From: LW40-45 sp048883105
Lineage (GTDB): Archaea; Asgardarchaeota; Lokiarchaeia; Sigyniarchaeales; SOKP01
Length of the DNA: 35,799 bases
NCBI GenBank assembly: GCA_048883105.1
Contig: JBHLQY010000017.1
Span: 1 to 35,799 of the forward strand
Direction of reading: 5' to 3'
The notes beneath the pieces were generated by a model. The model saw only the letters and a program-made list of their open reading frames with translations. It made no database searches and was not told the DNA's origin. This document shows positions 16,179 through 24,671 of the stretch, in pieces. How positions within the stretch are numbered: the stretch's first letter is position 1; every line of letters begins with the position of its first letter. The position numbers were made by a program, and so were the translations under genes.

Positions 16179-17198
16179 ATGGGTAAACAAAACGAAATTA
16201 TTGAGCCATCAAATTTATTTCAAAAAGATGGCTCACTTATGCAAAGAGGTTGGGCGCGAAAACCAATCTTAATATATAACAGGGAAGATATTGGAGCAAA
16301 AAAATATCGAATTAAAGAATGGGACCACTATTCAATTTTAAATAAAGAGTATGGGGTTCAGATAACAATCGCCGATATTGGGTATTTAAGGTTGATGGGA
16401 TTTGTTTGGCTCGATTTTATAAATCACATTAGATTTAGCAAGGATATTATTCAACCTTTCAAACATATAGATTTACCAAAAAGCTCTTTAGAAGAAAGTG
16501 ATATTATTTTTCCTAGTAAAAATCTGAGTGCAACAATTTCTACTCGTAAAGGAAAAAGAATAATTACGATAGATTATCCAAAATTTGATAATAAAGGATT
16601 AAAAGGTGAAATAATCCTTTATGATGATCCTAAGTCTGATAACACTGTCGTTGCAACAGGTTATGACAATCCCAAAATGTTTTATTATAATCATAAAATT
16701 AATTACATGCCTGCTGAAGGTATAATGCAATTGGGTGACAAATCTTATAATTTCCACCCAGAATCTTCTTTTGGGCTATTGGATTGGGGGCGAGGTGTAT
16801 GGCCATACAGAACACATTGGTTATGGGGTTCTGCTTGTGGTAAAGTAGATGGTATCCCTGTTGCTTTTAATATTGGGTATGGTTTTGGAGATCTATCAAC
16901 TCATACGGAAAATATCATATTTTACGATGGAAAAGCACATAAAATTGATGAAGTTACATTCCATCACGAGAATCGAGATCCAAAAAAACCTTGGCAATTC
17001 ACTAGCAATGATCATAGATTCAATATGGTCTTGAAGCCGCTTATTTCACACAAGGCAAAATTAAATTTTGGAATTATTATGTCAAATACTTCATTACTTC
17101 ATGGGCTATATAGCGGAGATATAGTTCTAGATAATGGTGAAAAAATGCACATTGAGGAAATGTTGGGACACGCTGAGGATATTTCTTGGAGATGGTAA
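16179..17198 (+). CDS. DUF2804-family protein
   Basis: The 339-residue protein matches DUF2804. An N-terminal segment (NLFQKDGSLMQRGWARKPIL and YNREDI) is followed by beta-rich sequence with KEWDHYSI and IADIGYLRLM. The family's core, FHPESSFGLLDWGRGVWPYR, lies at about residues 190-209, followed by HWLWGSACGKVDG and NIGYGFGDLSTHTEN. The last part ends in DNGEKMHIEEMLGHAEDISW. No signal peptide or membrane helix is visible. The family is widespread and uncharacterised; conserved Trp, Asp, Arg and His residues and the beta-sandwich look suggest a lipid- or carbohydrate-related role, but this is a guess. It diverges from the sugar symporter and converges with the ECF S-component gene, the two stops being only 8 bp apart. 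Confidence 0.8.
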   Translation: MGKQNEIIEPSNLFQKDGSLMQRGWARKPILIYNREDIGAKKYRIKEWDHYSILNKEYGVQITIADIGYLRLMGFVWLDFINHIRFSKDIIQPFKHIDLPKSSLEESDIIFPSKNLSATISTRKGKRIITIDYPKFDNKGLKGEIILYDDPKSDNTVVATGYDNPKMFYYNHKINYMPAEGIMQLGDKSYNFHPESSFGLLDWGRGVWPYRTHWLWGSACGKVDGIPVAFNIGYGFGDLSTHTENIIFYDGKAHKIDEVTFHHENRDPKKPWQFTSNDHRFNMVLKPLISHKAKLNFGIIMSNTSLLHGLYSGDIVLDNGEKMHIEEMLGHAEDISWRW

Positions 17199-17206
17199 AA
17201 TAAAAA

Positions 17207-17842
17207 TCAATTCTTTTCTGGAATCTCTATTATAAATACCTTATTAAAAATTTCAGGTAAGCCATCAATAATTTTTTTTCGCAGAGTTCGAGTAAAAATT
17301 AAAGCTATAATGGCGCTTAAAACAAATTGTATTAACGTATTTAAGAAGAATTCAAATAGCGCAGCGGGAAATCCAAATATTATAAATTCATATATAAAAT
17401 AACCGAATACCATAATAAGTCCTCCAACTATTACTGCTATTATATCTCTATAATTGAATTTTTGATAATTTTTTCTAGGATTTGCAATAACTCCGATAAT
17501 AAACCCTTCCAAACCTTTAATGATTAAAGTTGCTGGAGCATAGATCGCATAACCTAAAAATATATCAGCTAAAGCAGAACCAACTCCTCCAGCGATTCCA
17601 CCAATAACAGGCCCCAATAATAATCCTGCGATCATTACTCCTAAATCTCCGATGTTAATAAATCCTTTTGTTGCAGGAATAGGAATAGCAATAACCATAG
17701 TTAGTACGCATATTAAAGCACCAAAAATGCCAATCATCGCCAGGCATAAAGAATTGGACGGTAAAAAATATCCCATAAAAGTTTTTCCTTTTGAGGGAAT
17801 GTATCTTTTTTCCTTTTCTTCTATTTCACTTTCATCCTTCAT
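17207..17842 (-). CDS. ECF transporter substrate-binding (S) component
   Basis: The 211-residue membrane protein has about six hydrophobic segments and the S-component sequence style. IPIPATKGFINIGDLGVMIAG is followed by LLLGPVIGGIAGGVGSALAD and then APATLIIKGLEGFIIG. S components bind a vitamin or its precursor and dock on a shared energising module (EcfT plus two ATPases), which is not encoded here. The GFINIGD...GGxGSALAD pattern occurs in the HmpT/ThiT-like and related groups, so thiamine-type or pyrimidine-precursor substrates are possible, but no ligand can be assigned. The N-terminus is charged (MKDESEIEEKEKRY) and cytoplasmic. It converges with DUF2804. Confidence 0.8.
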   Translation of the reverse strand: MKDESEIEEKEKRYIPSKGKTFMGYFLPSNSLCLAMIGIFGALICVLTMVIAIPIPATKGFINIGDLGVMIAGLLLGPVIGGIAGGVGSALADIFLGYAIYAPATLIIKGLEGFIIGVIANPRKNYQKFNYRDIIAVIVGGLIMVFGYFIYEFIIFGFPAALFEFFLNTLIQFVLSAIIALIFTRTLRKKIIDGLPEIFNKVFIIEIPEKN

Positions 17843-18052
17843 TTTTCAAACCTTTAAGATGAATATTTTTCATTATTATATAAGTTTAATAAGTTTATTG
17901 GTTATCGAATAATTCAAAATCGTTTATTATTTATTAATCTTTATTTACCCTATAAACATAAATATTTGTAGTGAATTCTATTCGTTAATTTAATAAATAA
18001 AATATGGTCGAAGTGGTAAAAAATTCTTGTATGGGTAATATTTTTTAGTATT

Positions 18053-18778
18053 TTGGGGAGCATTGGAGCAATCTCAGCCGCTGCGGCTTTCATATTTTTG
18101 GGTGGAAAAGCTCAAAAATTACTTGTTCCCATTTTAATTGCGTATGCTACAGGAACCCTACTAACAGCTGCTTTATATGGGCTGATACCAGAAGCTATAG
18201 AAGGTGCTGGTGATGAGCCACATGTAATAATGTTGTTTGTTTTAGGAAGTATTCTTTTTTTCTTTTTTTTAGAGAAAATAATCATTTGGCGTAATTGCCC
18301 AGACGCAACGTGCGATGTACACGCAGCAGCGGGACCTATTGTGCTTATTGGAGATGCGTTTCATAATTTAACCGATGGTATAGTAATTGCAGCTGCATTC
18401 TTGACAGACTTTACGATAGGTATTGCTGTGAGTTTTGCTATAATAGCTCATGAAATTCCTCAAGAAACAGGTGATATAGGTATTCTTCTTAATGCGGGAT
18501 TTTCGATGAGAAAATCCTATTTATATAATGCGGTATCAAGTACAACCACAATACCTGCGGCAATTATAAGTTATTATATTTTAGAGTCAGTTGTAGTTAT
18601 AACACCTTATATTTTGGCGATTTCAGCAGCAAGCTTTCTTTATATAGCTTTATCAGATTTAACGCCAGAACTTCATCAAAGACTAGGTTTAAAACACAGT
18701 ATACGACAATTGATTTTTATTTTAACCGGAATTCTAACAATGTTGCTCATTTTTTCATTTACAGTACATAGTCATTAA
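18053..18778 (+). CDS. ZIP-family metal transporter (start uncertain)
   Basis: The protein (241 residues from the TTG at 18053) has eight or so membrane segments and both ZIP metal-site motifs: GDAFHNLTDGIVIAAAF (HxxxD, helix IV) and AHEIPQETGD (helix V, HExxxE-like). A His/Cys-containing loop, NCPDATCDVHA, precedes helix IV. It would transport zinc, iron or manganese into or within the cell. The start is doubtful: upstream in this frame there is no ATG or GTG before a stop. An ATG at 18031 in another frame would give MGNIFSILGSIGAIS, a better ZIP N-terminus, if the six-T run at 18041-18046 had one T fewer. An earlier ATG at 18004 lies in that same alternative frame. Function is firm; the 5' end is not. 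Confidence 0.85.
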   Translation: MGSIGAISAAAAFIFLGGKAQKLLVPILIAYATGTLLTAALYGLIPEAIEGAGDEPHVIMLFVLGSILFFFFLEKIIIWRNCPDATCDVHAAAGPIVLIGDAFHNLTDGIVIAAAFLTDFTIGIAVSFAIIAHEIPQETGDIGILLNAGFSMRKSYLYNAVSSTTTIPAAIISYYILESVVVITPYILAISAASFLYIALSDLTPELHQRLGLKHSIRQLIFILTGILTMLLIFSFTVHSH

Positions 18779-18919
18779 TACATTAAATAATAACTCTAGC
18801 AAAATAAAATATCGGGAGTTAAACGATCTTAATCGAAATGATAATGAATCCATCGTCAATAAACTTATTAATCCTATGTAATTATAAAAACAATAGATTA
18901 CGAATTAAAATATAAAATT

Positions 18920-19033
18920 ATGAAAGAACGAACTTCAAACATATGGTTGGGTATTTTTGGAGGCCTAGTCGTACTTATTATTCTAGTAACAACTATTGTG
19001 ATAATATTCCAACTCGTAAGGAAATATCTCTAA
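18920..19033 (+). CDS. Small single-span membrane protein (37 residues)
   Basis: A complete frame from ATG 18920 to TAA 19031-19033 encodes MKERTSNIWLGIFGGLVVLI and continues ILVTTIVIIFQLVRKYL. It has a basic N-terminus, one hydrophobic helix (about residues 9-31) and basic residues after it. It lies on the same strand as the ZIP gene, 141 bp downstream, in an otherwise empty 310-bp gap. A TAACTC/GAGTTA inverted repeat (18791-18796 and 18816-18821) sits between them. Small single-span proteins often modulate larger membrane proteins, so a link to the ZIP transporter is possible but unproven. Confidence 0.5.
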   Translation: MKERTSNIWLGIFGGLVVLIILVTTIVIIFQLVRKYL

Positions 19034-19088
19034 GAAGAAATCCTATTATATAAAAAAAATATGAAGTTAGAATTGAAAAAATCTATCA

Positions 19089-19565
19089 TTATTTTAAAAT
19101 TTCATTAGATGCATATGCTGTTAAGATCTTTCCAAAAAACACATGATGGCTCGCCATACTTCCAGAGCCACATTCATGAACAACTTTGCATTCATAACTT
19201 AAAATACAATCTTTAATTGTAGGCACTTTAGTTTTTTTTCCCTCAATGATTTTTAGTCCTGCCTCTTTAAATTTATCAGTATTTCTACCTGAGGATGTTC
19301 CAGCAGTATTTATAGCATGTTCAATTTTATTCGAAGGAATATTTATCGTAAATTCATTAATTTGGTTTAATAATTCAAAGGTATAACGACTTGGTGCGAC
19401 GGCAGCAGTGATTATAGGAATCATCCACAGCTCCCCTATCGTTTTCCATAACAAAGCCATAACGTTTGGATTTCCATTTTTATCAATAGTACACATCAAC
19501 GCCGCTTTAGACATAAAATATTCAATGTACTCATATGGCCTAATTTCTTTCCTATTTTCTGACAT
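19089..19565 (-). CDS. Flavin reductase-like FMN-binding split-barrel protein
   Basis: The 158-residue protein reads as a flavin-reductase-like domain. IEYFMSKAALMCTIDKNGNP begins the first strands, VMALLWKTIGELWMIPI the FMN-binding strands, and AVAPSRYTFELLNQINEFTI carries the Ser/Arg-Tyr-Thr segment typical for phosphate contact. NIPSNKIEHAINTAGTSSGR (N-x-P...A...GTxSGRxxDKF) and the strand CILSYECKVVHECGSGSMAS follow. Such proteins bind FMN and either reduce flavins or serve as electron carriers; archaeal members are often of unknown partner. It is divergent from the PfkB kinase gene, with under 100 bp between starts. Confidence 0.8.
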   Translation of the reverse strand: MSENRKEIRPYEYIEYFMSKAALMCTIDKNGNPNVMALLWKTIGELWMIPIITAAVAPSRYTFELLNQINEFTINIPSNKIEHAINTAGTSSGRNTDKFKEAGLKIIEGKKTKVPTIKDCILSYECKVVHECGSGSMASHHVFFGKILTAYASNEILK

Positions 19566-19657
19566 AATTTATCTGATTATTAAATTTAAATCAATTATAA
19601 TATTAATTGAAACAAATATCATTTAAAATTTATTAAAATAAAAAGCGACGATTTATT

Positions 19658-20617
19658 ATGAGTCCTGACCTAATAAGTTTAGGTGAACTTCTAGTTGAGA
19701 TTATGCGAACAGAAGTCGATACTCCTCACGGAGATATTGGTGCAAAATATAAGGGCCCCTTTCCAAGCGGAGCCCCAGCGATTTTTATTAATTCTGCTGC
19801 TCGTATGGGAAAACCATTCAACATTACAACTGGTTTTATCGGAGTTATTGGAAACGATGAGTTTGGAGCAGCAATCGTTAATAAACTAAAAAGAGACGGA
19901 GTAGATATCTCTCAAATTAGAATTGCTAAAGATAAAACAACGGGAATAGCTTTTAATCAATATAATTCTGATGGTTCAAGAAAATTTATTTTTGCTGTAG
20001 GGGCTGCTGGTGAAATAAATCCTAAAGATGTTAAAGAAGAATATTTTAAAAATGTCAAAGGTCTCCATATAATGGGCAGTGGACTCTCAATAAGCGAAAA
20101 TTCACGAAAGGCTTGTTATAAGGCAATAAAAATAGCGAAAGAACAAAACCCTGAAGTAATTATTTCATTTGATCCTAATTTACGACCCGAAATGCTAAAT
20201 CTGAATAAAATTATTAAAATCTGTAAATCGGTTTTAGAATCAACTACTATCTTACTTCCCAGCGGGGAAGAAGCTGAAATATTGGCAGGAGTTAGTGGTG
20301 AAATTGAAGCATGTGAAGAGTTATTAGATATGGGACCCAAAATCATTGTGTTGAAACAGCATAAAGAGGGTTGTACTATTTTTACTCACGATAATCGTGA
20401 TGGAATCGAAGTATCGGGATTTAAAGTAAACGAAATAGATCCAACAGGTGCGGGAGATTCATTTGGAGGCGCATTTGTCGTGGGTTATTTAGCCGGATGG
20501 GATTTAAAAAAAGCGGCAAAATTTGCAAATGCTATTGGTGCGTTAAAAGTAGAATCTTTTGGGCCTATGCCTGAAACTACTTACGAAGAGGCTATTAGTT
20601 TATTAGAAAAAGCTTAA
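19658..20617 (+). CDS. PfkB/ribokinase-family carbohydrate kinase
   Basis: The 319-residue protein has the ribokinase-family layout. The N-terminal substrate region is SLGELLVEIMR; the Gly-rich stretch is GPFPSGAPAIFINSAARMG; and GFIGVIGNDEFG is followed by VDISQI. The anion hole and catalytic base are in EIDPTGAGDSFGGAF (259-273), with Asp267 as base. FDPNLRPEML (171-180) is typical of 2-keto-3-deoxygluconate and fructokinase-type members. It phosphorylates a sugar with ATP in the cytosol. The substrate is not decided by sequence. The GPH symporter some 4 kb upstream makes a sugar-uptake role plausible, but the two are not in one operon. Confidence 0.88.
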   Translation: MSPDLISLGELLVEIMRTEVDTPHGDIGAKYKGPFPSGAPAIFINSAARMGKPFNITTGFIGVIGNDEFGAAIVNKLKRDGVDISQIRIAKDKTTGIAFNQYNSDGSRKFIFAVGAAGEINPKDVKEEYFKNVKGLHIMGSGLSISENSRKACYKAIKIAKEQNPEVIISFDPNLRPEMLNLNKIIKICKSVLESTTILLPSGEEAEILAGVSGEIEACEELLDMGPKIIVLKQHKEGCTIFTHDNRDGIEVSGFKVNEIDPTGAGDSFGGAFVVGYLAGWDLKKAAKFANAIGALKVESFGPMPETTYEEAISLLEKA

Positions 20618-20631
20618 TACATTAATTGTCG

Positions 20632-22671
20632 TTAAGTTTTTATCTGGTCTTCAAGCTCCATTTTTGAGCGAGAAGTTTTTGGCAGATCAATTAAATGTAA
20701 AGAATATACATTTGCTGCTACTATTTGATCGTTCTTTATTTTATAGTATCTAAATCCTGGAGCTTTAAACTTATATTTTAATGATATAGGTCCAATTGCC
20801 TGAGTTTGAAATACAAAAGGTTTATCTACATCAAACCAAATTTTTAATTCTTTCAAATCTCGGAATTTTTTGAAAAAATCTCTATATCTATTAGTATAGA
20901 TTTCACAAGGAATCTTTACGTATATTGGGAAAAAGAAATACCCGAAATTAATTCTTTCAGTTTCCCTTGCCTCTTTTAATCTAAATTCTTTAAGGGTGTG
21001 AGTATGACCACAGAGTACCAGATCTACTTTTCTTCTGATGATTTTATCTGATCCTGTAAAAATTTTTAGTAGTGTGGCCCAATTATACATAATAGTCTGA
21101 TATTTTAAGTTTAATAAACGATCTACTCTAGGATCTCCTAAATATTTATCCAAATTATTCTCGTAAAAATCTCTCCATTCTATTTTTCGGTCTAATTTAA
21201 ATAACCGTTTGAATTTCCTTTGTTTTAACGCATTAAGACTGGGAGATATAGGAGGCGTGTGCATAACAATAATAATTTTTTCATTATGAGACAATCTTAT
21301 ATACGATCTTAATAAATCGACTTGGTAATCTTTTATTCCTTTAGTAGATGGTCCACCGCTAAATAGATCATGTACATCCGCAATAGAATCGTGTCCTGTA
21401 TCAATAAAAATAAAATTATATTCATCACCAATTTTCAATATATAGTTCAAATTAGGATTTAAATATTTAAAATAATCTTTTATGAACTTATCCTTTGATC
21501 GTATAACTGTAAAATAATTAAAGAACTTAATATCGTAATATCCTTTAATATCTTTATGTTTCATTCCAAAAATCTTATGTGCTTTTGCTATTCTTAAACT
21601 GTAATGACCCTTACGATAATCGTGGTTGCCAACCAGAGTAAAAATTGGGGCTAAAATTTCTTCTTTATTAATATATTCCTCTTCAGTAAAATATGGATAT
21701 TTATCCAATCCCCTATTTATGCCAAGTAAGATTTCAATAAACACGAGAAAATTGTTTTCATATTGATAATTTCCTCTTGCTATATCAATATAATCAACTA
21801 GATCACCCGTCATTAGAACAAAATCCAATTTTTTTTCTTTAACTCTCTCATTAATATAATTAATTAATTTTCTTATGTTTTGATTGAAATTATACTTCGC
21901 ATAGCGTAATTTTTCAATATTTTCTGCCTGAAATTCTTTCCTAAATTCGAAATCTCTCGTTAAAATAAAATAAGCATTGCTGGAAATTTTCTTTTTCTGG
22001 CTTCTATATCTTCTAATTCTATCTTTTGCTTTATCCTTTAAAAATTTCGCAATAAAATCGTTTCTACGAGCAACATGAAAATCTGTGGCATGAATAAATC
22101 TAAAATCAGCCCAATCTTTATCAAAAAAAGCAATTGCGTGATAATTAATTTTATTTTCAATTAAGTTTGGAATTTCATGAACGATATCAAATATTAAAGA
22201 AGATCTACTAGTCTTAATTAAAAGTTTACGAATCTTTTTAACGTTTTTTACTTGAAATTTGATTTTATAAAGAACATTTCTCTCTCCAAAAAGGTCGTCA
22301 ATCTGCAATAATGTATTAAAGATATCCCACACCATACAATGCTCTTCTTTTAATACCCCATATTCTCGAAAATCTAATTTCTTTATTTTATTAATCTCTT
22401 GTATTTGTAAAGGATATCTTTCACCTCTTCTTTTGGTAAATTCACCTCTTTCTTTTAGAATAGGTTGAATGAAAATATTCAAGTGATAAGATTGTAGAAT
22501 TTCTTTAGTACTCTGCCCTGGAATTGCGATTATTAACGCATCAAAAACAACTTTTTTTTTAAAAGCTCCACTCTCGTCTATAAAATCTCTTAAATTTATC
22601 AAAATAGGCTGTCCAAAATTTGGCTTTATAATTATTGGATATTTGCCTTTTCTCAAATCTAAATTATACAT
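20632..22671 (-). CDS. Calcineurin-like metallophosphoesterase with an unrecognised N-terminal region
   Basis: The 679-residue protein has the dinuclear metallophosphoesterase motifs in order: HATDFHVARR (Asp197, His199), LMTGDLVDYI, LVGNHDYRKG, IVMHTPP and LCGHTHT. The catalytic part runs from about 190 to 590, with insertions rich in Lys, Arg and Tyr (DRIRRYRSQKKK). Residues 1-185 precede it and look beta-rich with basic helices; I do not recognise this region. A C-terminal piece of about 80 residues is also beta-rich. There is no signal peptide. It would hydrolyse phosphomono- or diesters; nucleic acids, nucleotides or phospholipids are all possible. It converges with the PfkB gene, with 14 bp between stops. 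Confidence 0.8.
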   Translation of the reverse strand: MYNLDLRKGKYPIIIKPNFGQPILINLRDFIDESGAFKKKVVFDALIIAIPGQSTKEILQSYHLNIFIQPILKERGEFTKRRGERYPLQIQEINKIKKLDFREYGVLKEEHCMVWDIFNTLLQIDDLFGERNVLYKIKFQVKNVKKIRKLLIKTSRSSLIFDIVHEIPNLIENKINYHAIAFFDKDWADFRFIHATDFHVARRNDFIAKFLKDKAKDRIRRYRSQKKKISSNAYFILTRDFEFRKEFQAENIEKLRYAKYNFNQNIRKLINYINERVKEKKLDFVLMTGDLVDYIDIARGNYQYENNFLVFIEILLGINRGLDKYPYFTEEEYINKEEILAPIFTLVGNHDYRKGHYSLRIAKAHKIFGMKHKDIKGYYDIKFFNYFTVIRSKDKFIKDYFKYLNPNLNYILKIGDEYNFIFIDTGHDSIADVHDLFSGGPSTKGIKDYQVDLLRSYIRLSHNEKIIIVMHTPPISPSLNALKQRKFKRLFKLDRKIEWRDFYENNLDKYLGDPRVDRLLNLKYQTIMYNWATLLKIFTGSDKIIRRKVDLVLCGHTHTLKEFRLKEARETERINFGYFFFPIYVKIPCEIYTNRYRDFFKKFRDLKELKIWFDVDKPFVFQTQAIGPISLKYKFKAPGFRYYKIKNDQIVAANVYSLHLIDLPKTSRSKMELEDQIKT

Positions 22672-23112
22672 CTTTTTAGAGATTTTATTGACTTAATTGT
22701 TATTTGTTATATTATTACGAAATATTTACAAAATAATTAAGGTTTATAATAATCAAACTATTTCATGATTAAGAATTAAAAACTTATTTAGCAGTATCAG
22801 GGGAAATAATTATATCCGAAAAAGAAGAAAAAAGAGAAGAAGAAATTTTTATGAAATATATTAAAGAAATAGAAAAAATGATTAAAGAACAAGTTGATCA
22901 AGATAACCACCAGAGATTTTGAAAAAGTTACCAAATAAATATTGGTTATTTCCTTAAATTTTTTTAGAAGAAGAATTGATGGCTCTTTTTTAATTCAAAC
23001 AAGAATGGTAAACATGAGAAAATTAATAATCACATCCTCTTTTTAATTATTCTTTTTATTTTAATAGATTATATTCCAAAATATTCAAAAGGAATATAAA
23101 CGATATAAAAAT
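22672..23112. other. 441-bp gap with one possible tiny gene
   Basis: The stretch is AT-rich and holds only a possible 23-codon frame at 22851-22922. The A-G-rich block at 22818-22850 upstream of it reads as Glu/Lys codons in the same frame but has no start. Promoters for the divergent genes on either side must lie here; several TATA-like sites exist and none stands out. Confidence 0.4.
22851..22922 (+). CDS. Possible 23-residue peptide or gene remnant
   Basis: ATG 22851 to TGA 22922 encodes MKYIKEIEKMIKEQ followed by VDQDNHQRF. The same frame is open upstream to about 22773 and reads KEEKREEEIF just before the Met, a helical, charged sequence, but no ATG, GTG or TTG starts it. It may be the tail of a degraded coiled-coil gene or chance in A-rich DNA. 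Confidence 0.2.
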   Translation: MKYIKEIEKMIKEQVDQDNHQRF

Positions 23113-24609
23113 ATGAGTGAGGAAAGATTATACCAACCAGATTTTAGTAGTATTTTTGGAAAAGCATATTCCAATGCCTTTCTTTATGGTCAAGTTGATA
23201 CCTTAGTCTGGCCTGTTTTTAACGACATTGAAATGTCTGACTCATTAAAAAATCTTTTAAAAATAACGAATAATGAGGATCGAGAATATTTTTATCACAG
23301 AAAAATAAGTTTAGATGACGAAAAAATAGAATTAAATTGTTCTAATATTAATTTTGCGTTAATTCAAGCATTGGAATTAGGAAGAGAATATGGTATTACT
23401 AACTCTGATTTACTTGCCGTAGTAAGGAAAGATCCGAGAATTTTTAAAGGTGTCTTATCTTTTAATCTTTCTAATTCTTCATCCAATACAGATGTTATAT
23501 CAAATTTAAAGAATATCGAAAAAAAAATAGATATTGTTGGTATAGTTTTCTATCCATCTTACACTAAATTAGATTTAACCAATGAAAAAAGCAAATCTTT
23601 TAGAGAATTTTTAAATTATTGTAAGAAAAAGAATTATTTCATTAAGATTGATATTGGAAATTTAATGTTCCCTGAAAATTATCCTGAATTTGCATCTTAT
23701 GAAAAAATTAAATCTTTTCTCTCGAGAAATCCAAATAATATTTTTGTTCTAAGCGGTTTGGATATTTCTGGAGATATTAATCTGTATTATCAACTAATGA
23801 AATACTTTAATAATCTATGGATAGAAATAGATCCGCGGACTTTCGGAGGTATGACTCCAACTGATTGTTTTAAACAAATTTTCAATTTAAAAGGATTTGT
23901 TCAAAATTGTTGGTATAGATTATTAATAGGAAGTGCGACTCCAACTTTAGAAATCTCACAAGTTGTACGAGGCTTTATAGAAGCTACTGAAGGACTTCCT
24001 TTTTCGCAAAGATGTATTTTAAGAACGTGGGCTTTTCGAAATGTTAATAGATTAAATTCCTCTGTGTTTATGCCCGAATCCAAAGTTGATTTACAAGATT
24101 ATAAAACTGTTTTAACTATAGATCAGATTAAAACTATTGAAAACGATAATGAAATTCACTTTATTTATAGGATTCAGCTTAGAAGCTATAGCATAACCCA
24201 ATTAATCTTTTTAACTAAATTAATTAATAATGTTTTTAACGATACTGTCAATAAAAATCCAACCTTACAGAATGGTGAGATGTTTATAAGATCTTATCAT
24301 ACTACTACATCCTTACTTATTAACGAGCATGAATATGGTAATTATCTTGATTTACATTACAAATTTGCTGAAATTTCAAAAAAAGATAGTTCTAACTTTT
24401 TACATACTGTCAGAGCCTTGGAAAATCGAGCAGATTTCAATCCTTATGACCATCAATTAGCAACCGTCTACGGCAATAGGCAATTAATTCTTCCTATAAT
24501 AAATAGAAAATTAGATATTGGAAAGCGAGAAAATTTCTATGCTCTGGTAACATTTGGACCTAGAACATTTTTTCTATTTATTAAAATAAGGTTTTTAAAA
24601 GAAAAATAA
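23113..24609 (+). CDS. Fusion of a degenerate amidohydrolase-type TIM barrel and a YjbQ (UPF0047) domain
   Basis: The 498-residue protein has two parts. Residues about 15-315 resemble an amidohydrolase-2-type TIM barrel: IVGIVFYPSY, FIKIDIGN, IFVLSGLD, NLWIEIDP and LLIGSATPTL mark successive strands. The metal ligands are missing: no HxH on strand 1 (VDTLVWPVFND) and GSA where active enzymes have GSD. Residues about 350-495 match YjbQ: SYHTTTSLLINEHEYGN (394-410), DHQLATVYGNRQLILPIINR (446-465), KLDIGKRENFYALVTFGPR (466-484). YjbQ proteins were reported to have a weak thiamin-phosphate synthase activity, with unknown main function. The join of the two domains is unusual. It stands alone, followed by the structured RNA region. 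Confidence 0.7.
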   Translation: MSEERLYQPDFSSIFGKAYSNAFLYGQVDTLVWPVFNDIEMSDSLKNLLKITNNEDREYFYHRKISLDDEKIELNCSNINFALIQALELGREYGITNSDLLAVVRKDPRIFKGVLSFNLSNSSSNTDVISNLKNIEKKIDIVGIVFYPSYTKLDLTNEKSKSFREFLNYCKKKNYFIKIDIGNLMFPENYPEFASYEKIKSFLSRNPNNIFVLSGLDISGDINLYYQLMKYFNNLWIEIDPRTFGGMTPTDCFKQIFNLKGFVQNCWYRLLIGSATPTLEISQVVRGFIEATEGLPFSQRCILRTWAFRNVNRLNSSVFMPESKVDLQDYKTVLTIDQIKTIENDNEIHFIYRIQLRSYSITQLIFLTKLINNVFNDTVNKNPTLQNGEMFIRSYHTTTSLLINEHEYGNYLDLHYKFAEISKKDSSNFLHTVRALENRADFNPYDHQLATVYGNRQLILPIINRKLDIGKRENFYALVTFGPRTFFLFIKIRFLKEK

Positions 24610-24640
24610 CTGTATCAAAGGATGTTAAACTCCGAATCCC

Positions 24641-24650
24641 TTTTATAAAT
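24641..24650 (+). promoter_or_regulatory. TATA-like box upstream of the structured RNA
   Basis: TTTTATAAAT lies 31 bp after the stop codon of the preceding gene. A start about 25 bases downstream would fall near 24671, about 18 bases before the first paired base of the predicted RNA. Spacing fits an archaeal promoter; sequence alone is weak evidence in AT-rich DNA. Confidence 0.45.
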
Positions 24651-24671
24651 GCATTGAAAAAATGCACAAAA

